NCBI GenBank assembly: GCA_017616925.1
Contig: JAFZXG010000136.1
Location: forward strand, 1-12,533
Origin: Clostridia bacterium
GTDB taxonomy: Bacteria > Bacillota > Clostridia > Christensenellales > Borkfalkiaceae
DNA: 12,533 nucleotides
Reading direction: 5' to 3'
Of the stretch, positions 7,688-12,533 are shown in pieces. The notes under the pieces are model-generated. The model searched no databases. It saw nothing but the letters and a program-made list of their open reading frames with translations, and had not been told where the DNA came from. How positions within the stretch are numbered: position 1 is the first letter of the stretch; each line of letters starts with the position of its first letter. The translations under genes and the position numbers were made by a program.

Positions 7688-7752
7688 AGCGGGATCCTCC
7701 GAACCGATACTGCATTTCAAAATTTGTGATTTTTAAAAATTTTTCTTCGTCA

Positions 7753-7761
7753 AGTATAACA
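7753..7761 (-). promoter_or_regulatory. Extended -10 promoter of the phosphodiesterase-kinase operon
   Basis: On the minus strand TGT-TATACT (7761-7753) is an extended -10 element. The best -35 at 17 bp is only TTTATT (7781-7776), which fits an extended -10 promoter or an activator-dependent one. Initiation near 7746 gives a leader of about 60 nt. A perfect 12-bp palindrome ATTTTTAAAAAT (7729-7740) lies in that leader and could be a protein-binding site. Confidence 0.55.
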
Positions 7762-7832
7762 CACTCCGACAAAAAAATAAAGCGACTTTCGACTTTTTTC
7801 GTCATTTTTTTCGTTCATGCCGTTTAAGAAAA

Positions 7833-7894
7833 AGAGAACGGGCTTTACCAACGGGGGCAAAACTCGTTCTCTATCGTTAAATAGCGGAACGATA
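7833..7894. other. Tandem inverted repeats in the intergenic region
   Basis: AGAGAACG (7833-7840) pairs with CGTTCTCT (7865-7872) around a 24-nt loop. Directly adjacent, TATCGTT (7872-7878) pairs with AACGATA (7888-7894) around 9 nt. On the minus strand the first hairpin is followed by TTTTTCTT, like an intrinsic terminator. The block sits between the terminator of the leucine-rich-repeat gene and the next promoter, so it belongs to no obvious gene; a small minus-strand RNA or a back-up terminator are the options. Confidence 0.45.
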
Positions 7895-7921
7895 ATTTAA
7901 AATCCGAGAATTTCCGCAAAG

Positions 7922-7949
7922 AAAAAAGCGCAGGGATCTGCGCTTTTTT
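7922..7949. terminator. Bidirectional intrinsic terminator after the leucine-rich-repeat gene
   Basis: GCGCAG (7928-7933) pairs with CTGCGC (7938-7943) around GGAT, flanked by six A on one side and six T on the other. It therefore has a proper T-tract on both strands. It lies 28 bases past the stop codon of the minus-strand leucine-rich-repeat gene. Confidence 0.92.
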
Positions 7950-7976
7950 CGTTTTATTTATTTTGTGAATTATCCG

Positions 7977-9122
7977 TTATAAGCAGTCCTTAAAGCAGTT
8001 GCCGTTCGCGTTATAGTTGCATTTACCTTCGACCGTCGCCGCGGTAAGCGCGGTGCAGTAAGCGAACCCGTAATTGCCGAGATCGACCGTCGCCGCGGTA
8101 ACGGCTGAAAAATCGACCGTGGTCAGACTCTTGCAAAGCAAGAACGCGCCTTCGCCTATTTCGGTAAGGTTTGCGGAAAGAGTTATCGACTCTAACGCGC
8201 TTGCGTTTTTGGCGGCTATCGGGTTAGCGGAAGAATCTATCTCGCTTGCGAAAGCGTACTCGCCTATCTTCGTTACGCCCGCGGGAAGAACGATATTCTC
8301 GATACTCGTAGCATAGAACGCGTGCGATTTTATCTCGGCAAGTGCCGACGCCGCGCCGAAGGAAAGTCCCTTTAAGTTCTTGCAGTTATAGAACGCGTAA
8401 GCGTCTATACTTTCCACGGTATCCGCGACCGTAACCGCGCTTACGCCCGAATTTGCGAAGGCATACTCGCCTATTTCCGTCACCTTGTCGCCGAGAACCA
8501 CGGTCGCAACGTCGTTAAGGCCGTTAAACGCGTACATGGGCAGGCGGTAGTTTTCCGCGGGATTTATCGTGATTTTGGTAAGCGAAACGGGAAGATAGTA
8601 AACGCTGCTCTTTTCCGCCGCGTAGAATAAAGTTTCGGTTTTACCTTCGGCGTATTCGGTCTTACCGAAAACGTATCCTATAGATCTCTTTTCTTCTACC
8701 GCTTTGTTTTCTGCGGAACCCGTCTGGTTAAAAGACGCGTCCCCCGTCGCGTTTGCGCCGACGAAAGGCAGAACGATCTCTTCTAACGCCTTCATACCCG
8801 CGAATGCGCCCGCCTCGATCTCGGTAACGGTAGCGGGAACGACGAGTTTCTTGATCGAAGAATCGCCGTTGAACGCACCGGATCTGATCTTGCCGACGGT
8901 CTTGCCCTGTTCGGTCGCGATCGCGCCTATATCGAGCGTGCCGTTCACTACGGAAACGCCGTCGTCGACGAATTTCGCGACTTTATACGAATCGCTGTCG
9001 GCGGATTTTGTCAGAATAAGTCCTTTCTTTCCGGAATCGGTGCTGCCCGAGCGAGCGAAAGCCGAAACCGCCATAATTGCGGCGAGCAGTCCGAAAAGCA
9101 ATATCTTTAAGGTTTTTTTCAT
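7977..9122 (-). CDS. Secreted BspA-type leucine-rich-repeat protein
   Basis: Exported protein of 381 residues, probably for binding or adhesion outside the cell. The first 23 residues are a Sec signal peptide (MKKTLKILL followed by a hydrophobic stretch to SAFA). Repeats of the LRR_5 type then recur, with the pattern IGEYAFxxxxxLxxIxLPxxVTxI: clear copies begin near residues 78, 105, 213, 236, 262, 285 and 318. The start is ATG 9122, with AAAGGAG 5 bases upstream; an in-frame ATG at 9167 lies upstream of the predicted transcription start and is rejected. The protein stops inside a repeat (NCFKDCL) and has no LPXTG, SLH or other anchor. A 19-nt direct repeat (8029-8047 and 8083-8101) encodes the repeated LTAATVE/VTAATVD segments. 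Function beyond binding cannot be told. Confidence 0.88.
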   Translation of the reverse strand: MKKTLKILLFGLLAAIMAVSAFARSGSTDSGKKGLILTKSADSDSYKVAKFVDDGVSVVNGTLDIGAIATEQGKTVGKIRSGAFNGDSSIKKLVVPATVTEIEAGAFAGMKALEEIVLPFVGANATGDASFNQTGSAENKAVEEKRSIGYVFGKTEYAEGKTETLFYAAEKSSVYYLPVSLTKITINPAENYRLPMYAFNGLNDVATVVLGDKVTEIGEYAFANSGVSAVTVADTVESIDAYAFYNCKNLKGLSFGAASALAEIKSHAFYATSIENIVLPAGVTKIGEYAFASEIDSSANPIAAKNASALESITLSANLTEIGEGAFLLCKSLTTVDFSAVTAATVDLGNYGFAYCTALTAATVEGKCNYNANGNCFKDCL

Positions 9123-9157
9123 AAAAACTCCTTTGAAAGCCCCTTTATACTTCAAAT

Positions 9158-9186
9158 AGTTTAACATTTATAAACCCGTTTGTCAA
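9158..9186 (-). promoter_or_regulatory. σA promoter of the leucine-rich-repeat gene
   Basis: A perfect TTGACA (9186-9181) is followed by 17 bp and TAAACT (9163-9158) on the minus strand. Initiation near 9151 leaves a leader of about 29 nt before ATG 9122, so this gene is transcribed separately from the peptidase gene upstream of it. Confidence 0.85.
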
Positions 9187-9236
9187 TAGATATCGCCCGT
9201 TTTTAATTAAATAACCCCCTATAAGCCGCCGAAAAT

Positions 9237-10691
9237 TTATAAAATGACTCTTCCGTAAAAAAACCCGTCGAAAAACCCGTTTACGTCCGCGCCCGTTTTC
9301 TCGAACGCGCCCACGAGATCGTCGGGCGCAGCGATCTTAAACGCGTAGTCCGAATAATACTTTTTTAGCCCCGCGAAGAACTTTTTATCGCCTATCGTTT
9401 CCCTTAAAGTATCGTACATAATGCAGGATTTAACGTAAGCGATATTGACGTATTCGTACTCGCTGTTGAAATCTTTAAGGCTTCTCGTCATCACCGTATT
9501 CACTTTGCCGAACAGTTTGTCGGACACCGAACAGAAAGTCTTGTAAGTCTTTTCGGACGCGGAAAGCAGATTTTTACGGGTGTAGCCGTAATCGGAATAG
9601 TTTTCGTAGAACAGCACCACCGAATACTCGGCGAGACCTTCGTCCAAAAATCCGTATTCCGTTTCGTTGTTTCCGACGACCGTCTGCCACCATTGATGCG
9701 CGGTCTCGTGCGCGATCACTTCGCCGAACGCCTTCCTTTCCAGATCGTCGCTTATATAGACGAGTCCGGGGAATTCCATACCGCCCTGTATAAATCCCGT
9801 TTTCGCGACCGAATATGTCTTATACGGATATTCACCGAACAGTCTGCCGAAAAGGTCGAGCGATCTGACGGCGTAGTCTAAAAACTCTTCGGGGTTGTCG
9901 TCGTCGTAATAGTAATAATTTACCTGCGTGTCCCTATACTTTGCCGAAACGACCAGAAAGTTTTCGGACGCGACCGCCGAAAACGACCGCGCGTTCTCGA
10001 TTTTGTAAGTTTCCTTTTTCTTGTCGCCCGCGGTCTCGCTTTTAACGGGGTATCCGCTCGTAGCCATCGCCAAATTATCGTCAAAGGTAAGAGTTACCGT
10101 ATAGTTCGCGCACTCGGAAAAATAAGGGTCGCCCACGGGGTAGTAAAGGCACTCGTAAAACCCGTCTTTATCGACGGCGCAGAGTATCGGGTAAAAATTC
10201 GCAAGGTTGACGGTCTTTTTCGTGATCCCCGTTCTTGCGATAACTTCGGCAAGTTCTACTCTAAATTCAACGGTCAAGGTCGCTTTTTCTTCGGGGAAAA
10301 CTTCCGTTTGTAAAGGTACGGTAAGCACGTTCCGGTCTTCGCCGCCGACGGTAAAATCGACGGGGACACCGTCCTGAACGACCGAAAGTATCTCCATATC
10401 GCCGTAGTTTTCGCCGTTATAGTAAGCAATACTCTTGTACTGTTCGGCGATAGGTTTTATCTTCGCGCCCGACCTAAACGCGTTGGGAAACAGATTGAAT
10501 TTCAGTTCCTTAAAGGAAGTGTCGTAAGAGTTGTAAAAAGTTACGGTTTCCCTGCCCGTAAGCGTGTTTCCATCGAGTTCGGCGGTTATATCGTACTCGG
10601 TGATTTTGGCGCGGTTACCGCAGGAAACGAGAAAAAAAGGCGTTGCCGCCGCAAAAACGATAAACGCCGCGAGTCTAAATAAAATTTTCAT
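9237..10691 (-). CDS. M1-family (gluzincin) metallopeptidase lipoprotein
   Basis: Membrane-anchored zinc aminopeptidase-like protein of 484 residues, acting outside the cell. The signal peptide ends in the lipobox LVSC with Cys24 lipidated. An N-terminal β-rich domain is followed by the catalytic domain, with GGMEF (303-307; GxMEN in the family) for substrate binding, the zinc site HETAH (328-332), third zinc ligand Glu351 in DEGLAE and the probable catalytic Tyr419 in NIAYVKS. It is shorter than full aminopeptidase N because it has no large C-terminal helical domain, like other short bacterial M1 lipoproteins. The ATG at 10691 has GGAG 6 bases upstream, but that GGAG is inside the 3' arm of a terminator-like hairpin. 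The gene follows a SpoIIQ-like gene by 65 bp; whether it has its own promoter is unclear. The substrate is unknown. Confidence 0.92.
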   Translation of the reverse strand: MKILFRLAAFIVFAAATPFFLVSCGNRAKITEYDITAELDGNTLTGRETVTFYNSYDTSFKELKFNLFPNAFRSGAKIKPIAEQYKSIAYYNGENYGDMEILSVVQDGVPVDFTVGGEDRNVLTVPLQTEVFPEEKATLTVEFRVELAEVIARTGITKKTVNLANFYPILCAVDKDGFYECLYYPVGDPYFSECANYTVTLTFDDNLAMATSGYPVKSETAGDKKKETYKIENARSFSAVASENFLVVSAKYRDTQVNYYYYDDDNPEEFLDYAVRSLDLFGRLFGEYPYKTYSVAKTGFIQGGMEFPGLVYISDDLERKAFGEVIAHETAHQWWQTVVGNNETEYGFLDEGLAEYSVVLFYENYSDYGYTRKNLLSASEKTYKTFCSVSDKLFGKVNTVMTRSLKDFNSEYEYVNIAYVKSCIMYDTLRETIGDKKFFAGLKKYYSDYAFKIAAPDDLVGAFEKTGADVNGFFDGFFYGRVIL

Positions 10692-10737
10692 AAAAAACTC
10701 CGAATAAAAGTTATTTTAATAACATTTTATTCGGAGT
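10692..10737 (-). terminator. Long hairpin: terminator of the SpoIIQ-like gene that also covers the peptidase RBS
   Basis: ACTCCGAATAAAA (10697-10709) pairs with TTTTATTCGGAGT (10725-10737), and GTTATT (10710-10715) pairs with AATAAC (10718-10723). This leaves a 2-nt centre and one bulged base at 10724. On the minus strand the stem is followed by a T-tract and then at once by the ATG of the peptidase gene. Its 3' arm contains the GGAG of that gene, so the folded RNA would both terminate transcription and hide the ribosome binding site. Confidence 0.75.
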
Positions 10738-10756
10738 CTGCGGCTTTGATACCGTT

Positions 10757-11407
10757 TTACTTGTTATCTATCGAAAGATATTTTTCGGGGTTTACGGAAA
10801 CGCCGTTCTCGTAAGTCTCGAAATGCAGGTGCGCGCCGTCTTTATATTCCTGTCTGTTGGAAGTACTCATCACGCCGATCACGTCGCCCTTTTTAAGTTG
10901 CATACCCACCCAGACGTCTTCGGCGTCCAAAAGCGAGTTATACACCGTGATAAGTCCGTCGCCGTGATCCACGGTTACGGTCACGCCCGTACGCAGCGAA
11001 TTTTCAACGCTTTTCACCACGCCGTCGAAAGCGCAGAACACTTTCGCGCCTTCTTCGCCGTAAAAGTCCATCGCCTTATGGGAAGAATACCTTTTAAGCG
11101 TAGGGTTATACGCCAAAGTTTCGCTGTACTCTTCGATCGCGGAATAACTTTCCACAGGCACGCAGAACGATATTACGGAAATCGTGGGTTCGGTCTCTTC
11201 GGGTTCCTGTTCCTTCGGTTCTTCAAAGTTGTCCGCGGGCTGCACTTCACTCGGTTCGCTGTTAATGGAAAGGGAATCCTTCTCCCCGACCATAATAAGC
11301 GCGATCGAAACGCCTATCGCGATTATGCATAAAGCCAGAATAATGTAGGTCGCGTTCCTTTTGAAAAAATTCGCTATCGCGCTACCCGCGCCGTTTGTCT
11401 TTTTCAT
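10757..11407 (-). CDS. SpoIIQ-like M23 (LytM) membrane protein
   Basis: A 216-residue bitopic protein resembling SpoIIQ, which in spore formers joins with SpoIIIAH to form the channel between forespore and mother cell. A transmembrane helix (about 19-41) is followed by an acidic Pro/Glu linker (50-75) and a LytM/M23 domain. The zinc ligands His110 and Asp114 (HKAMD) and His193/His195 (HLH) are present, as is His148 in VDHGDG. In the segment usually written YxHL the sequence is YNSL (156-159), so the catalytic His of active M23 enzymes is replaced by Ser158, which suggests a structural role. The start is ATG 11407, with AAGGAG 10 bases upstream; an in-frame upstream extension to 11494 lacks this. 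It follows a YwmB-like gene by 67 bp. A cell-wall hydrolase outside sporulation is the alternative. Confidence 0.75.
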   Translation of the reverse strand: MKKTNGAGSAIANFFKRNATYIILALCIIAIGVSIALIMVGEKDSLSINSEPSEVQPADNFEEPKEQEPEETEPTISVISFCVPVESYSAIEEYSETLAYNPTLKRYSSHKAMDFYGEEGAKVFCAFDGVVKSVENSLRTGVTVTVDHGDGLITVYNSLLDAEDVWVGMQLKKGDVIGVMSTSNRQEYKDGAHLHFETYENGVSVNPEKYLSIDNK

Positions 11408-11463
11408 AGTTTCATATCTCCTTATAAATGATTTGCCTTGATTATTGCCTGAAAAATTTTTTA

Positions 11464-11472
11464 TATACCCGT
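11464..11472 (-). promoter_or_regulatory. ACGGGTATA motif upstream of the SpoIIQ-like gene
   Basis: On the minus strand ACGGGTATA (11472-11464), continuing as TAAAAAA, lies 57 bases before ATG 11407. The identical 9-mer precedes the YwmB-like gene. It resembles a -10 region with leading GG, as in σF/σG-type promoters, but the match to those consensus sequences is imperfect and no clear -35 is seen. Confidence 0.3.
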
Positions 11473-11474
11473 TT

Positions 11475-11891
11475 TTAAAAACTTCCGAAAACAACGGGGC
11501 TTGCGACTTTTATAACGCCGCTTACTTTATTTTCGGCGATATGCAGATTTATCTTTACTCCGTCTATCTTTATAAAGTTATCTATTTCGGGCGTATAAGC
11601 GTAGATCGAAAATACTTCTCCGCCGTTCTCGGTCGAGACGATACGGGCTTTCATTTTTTCCAAAAACTCCGCCGCGTCGAAATCCTGATCCGCGACGAAC
11701 CCTTCGCCGCAGCGGATCGGAACGCGTGCGAAAGAGAACTTATCGGAAACCGTTATCGGCACGGACGACGAAAACGACGAATACACTTCCGTAGCGGGAT
11801 ACTTTTCGCCGAACACCGAAACGGAGTTGATAAACCAGGCGTAAGCCGCTATCAGAAAGAACGCAATGAAAAATCCGAATCTTTTAAGCAA
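11475..11891 (-). CDS. Small exported protein, YwmB-like
   Basis: A 138-residue protein with an N-terminal signal or anchor helix (about 3-25) and a soluble domain of about 110 residues outside the cell. The C-terminal half (VSTENGGEVFSIYAYTP, then VNLHIAEN-type and PVVFGSF segments) resembles the YwmB family (called TATA-box-binding-like) that sits in sporulation gene neighbourhoods of Firmicutes, but it is much shorter than B. subtilis YwmB (about 245 residues). This assignment is from memory of the family and is tentative. Translation probably begins at TTG 11891, with AGGGGG 7 bases upstream; no ATG or GTG is available before residue 80 or so. The next gene, SpoIIQ-like, follows after 67 bp in the same direction, which supports a role in spore formation. 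Confidence 0.6.
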   Translation of the reverse strand: MLKRFGFFIAFFLIAAYAWFINSVSVFGEKYPATEVYSSFSSSVPITVSDKFSFARVPIRCGEGFVADQDFDAAEFLEKMKARIVSTENGGEVFSIYAYTPEIDNFIKIDGVKINLHIAENKVSGVIKVASPVVFGSF

Positions 11892-11940
11892 AACGAAACC
11901 CCCTGCGCTTTTTAGAAGAGTTTTGCCTTTTTCGGTCGGA

Positions 11941-11951
11941 ATTATACCCGT
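11941..11951 (-). promoter_or_regulatory. Promoter -10 region of the YwmB-like gene
   Basis: On the minus strand ACGGGTATAAT (11951-11941) contains a perfect TATAAT -10 hexamer about 50 bases before the TTG start. At 17 bp spacing the -35 hexamer would be CGGCTA (11969-11964), which is not σA-like. A non-σA factor such as a sporulation sigma factor, or an activator, is possible. Confidence 0.4.
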
Positions 11952-12030
11952 AAACGCCCTTTATAGCCGAAAAAATCTTTCTGAAAGGGTAAAACGGCGT
12001 CCTTAAAGTGTATTTTTAACAATTATTGTA

Positions 12031-12067
12031 TTTTTTTTGCTGTTTTTCGATATTTTTTTTAAAAAAA
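12031..12067. promoter_or_regulatory. Phased T/A tracts (curved DNA or UP element) upstream of the HU promoter
   Basis: T8 (12031-12038), T5 (12043-12047) and T8 followed by A7 (12053-12067) are centred about 10.5-11.5 bp apart, in phase with the helix, and end three bases before the HU -35 box. Such DNA is expected to curve and to act as an UP element for RNA polymerase. Confidence 0.5.
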
Positions 12068-12070
12068 CTA

Positions 12071-12098
12071 TTGTAAAAAGTCTGAAATATGGTATAAT
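12071..12098 (+). promoter_or_regulatory. σA promoter of the HU gene
   Basis: TTGTAA (12071-12076), a 16-bp spacer and a perfect TATAAT (12093-12098), the latter preceded by TGG as an extended -10. Initiation near 12105 gives a leader of about 22 nt. The elements fit a strongly expressed gene. Confidence 0.8.
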
Positions 12099-12126
12099 TA
12101 AGACAATAAAACTTTGGAGGTTTTTT

Positions 12127-12396
12127 ATGAATAAGAACGAATTAGTCAGAGCAATTGCCGAGAAGTCGGGTTTGACCCTTAAAGACGCGGGCGCCGCGTT
12201 CGACGGGTTTGTTAAAGCGGTTACGGACGCTTTGAAAGCGGGCGATAAGATCCAGATCTCCGGTTTCGGTTCTTACGAAGTTAAGTCGAAAGCGGCGAGA
12301 GAAGGTATCAATCCCAAAACCGGCGACAAGATCAAGATCGCAGCGAGTAAGACTCCCGTATTCAAATTCGGTAAGGCTTACAAAGATCAGTTTTAA
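12127..12396 (+). CDS. hup: HU-family DNA-binding protein
   Basis: Histone-like nucleoid protein of 89 residues that binds and bends DNA as a dimer. The full family pattern is present: an N-terminal helical dimerisation part beginning MNKNELVRAIAEKSGLT, a central ISGFGSYEVKSKAAREG with the GFG turn, the flexible DNA-binding arm with the invariant proline in GINPKTGDKIKI, and the C-terminal VFKFGKAYKDQF. The length is normal. The start is ATG 12127, six bases after a perfect GGAGG (12116-12120); an upstream in-frame TTG at 12037 lies before the promoter and is rejected. The gene has its own promoter and terminator, so it is monocistronic. No sign of an IHF- or phage-type variant is seen. Confidence 0.97.
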   Translation: MNKNELVRAIAEKSGLTLKDAGAAFDGFVKAVTDALKAGDKIQISGFGSYEVKSKAAREGINPKTGDKIKIAASKTPVFKFGKAYKDQF

Positions 12397-12406
12397 TTGA
12401 GAATCA

Positions 12407-12451
12407 AGTAAAACTACACCCCGCAAAGCGTCGCTTTGCGGGGTTTTACTT
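12407..12451 (+). terminator. Intrinsic terminator of the HU gene
   Basis: CCCCGCAAAGC (12419-12429) and GCTTTGCGGGG (12433-12443) form an 11-bp perfect stem with a 3-nt loop, followed by TTTT. Outside it, AAGTAAAA (12407-12414) can pair with TTTTACTT (12444-12451), so the structure also has an A/T-flanked form that could stop minus-strand transcription. Confidence 0.93.
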
Positions 12452-12468
12452 ACGCTAAAAAAGAGATT

Positions 12469-12533
12469 TCAATAATCCAACGTTTTGATATAACAGTCGA
12501 TCGCGGCGATAATGCTGTTAAAAATCATTTTGG
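12469..12533 (-). CDS. Possible C-terminus of an unidentified protein, 5' part beyond the window
   Basis: An open frame of 20 codons runs in from the right edge on the minus strand and ends with TGA at 12471-12469. Its residues (for example MIFNSIIAAIDCYIKTLDY) read like a normal helical C-terminus. The stop lies just before the A/T-flanked HU terminator, which could serve both genes as convergent units. The piece is too short to identify or to prove coding. Confidence 0.35.
   Translation of the reverse strand, partial: KMIFNSIIAAIDCYIKTLDY

Noticed and set aside
7688..7720. Upstream TTG start for the phosphodiesterase, adding 11 residues
   Set aside because: No ribosome binding site precedes it, whereas ATG 7687 has GGAGG at 8 bases and gives a normal receiver N-terminus.
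7688..7750. c-di-GMP riboswitch in the leader of the phosphodiesterase operon
   Set aside because: The leader is only about 60 nt and AT-rich, and shows none of the conserved blocks of the c-di-GMP-I or -II aptamers.
9123..9167. Upstream ATG start for the leucine-rich-repeat protein
   Set aside because: It lies before the predicted -10 box and transcription start, has no ribosome binding site, and would bury the signal peptide.
12037..12126. N-terminal extension of HU from an upstream TTG
   Set aside because: The extension spans the T/A tracts and the promoter; GGAGG and ATG at 12127 give the conserved HU N-terminus.

Overview
The window looks like a stretch of chromosome from a spore-forming or spore-derived Clostridia-type Firmicute, probably an uncultured gut or anaerobic lineage. 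The reasons are σA-type promoters with near-consensus boxes, strong GGAG/GGAGG ribosome binding sites, intrinsic terminators with T-tracts, lipoproteins with classical lipoboxes, a BspA-type leucine-rich-repeat protein, a SpoIIQ-like M23 protein next to a YwmB-like protein, and HU. No rRNA, tRNA, CRISPR array, insertion sequence or prophage gene is visible. The species call is an inference; the genes themselves are clear.

Left end (1-1652): a short-chain dehydrogenase (minus strand, cut by the window edge) and a DeoR-family repressor (plus strand) diverge from a 215-bp region. That region holds two near-consensus σA promoters and three copies of TTGTTC, which are good candidates for the repressor's operator. 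This looks like a small sugar or polyol catabolic module controlled by a sugar-phosphate-responsive repressor.

Centre (1697-7761): a minus-strand operon of four genes read from about 7750 down to 1697. They are a REC-GGDEF*-EAL c-di-GMP phosphodiesterase, a stand-alone Hpt protein, a membrane hybrid histidine kinase with two receivers, and a family-1-type solute-binding lipoprotein whose GTG start overlaps the kinase stop codon. No permease or ATPase is present. I read it as a complete sensory pathway: extracellular ligand, binding lipoprotein, sensor kinase, receiver, Hpt, then the receiver of an EAL phosphodiesterase that lowers c-di-GMP. This is the most interesting system in the window.

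Right half (7762-11891), all minus strand: an intergenic region with tandem hairpins and a strong bidirectional terminator; a secreted leucine-rich-repeat protein with its own promoter; a lipoprotein M1-family metallopeptidase; a SpoIIQ-like M23 membrane protein; and a YwmB-like exported protein. The terminator hairpin after the SpoIIQ-like gene also buries the ribosome binding site of the peptidase gene.

Right end (11892-12533): an AT-rich divergent region with helically phased T/A tracts leads into the HU gene (plus strand), which ends at a very stable terminator. The last 65 bases hold what may be the C-terminus of a further minus-strand gene.
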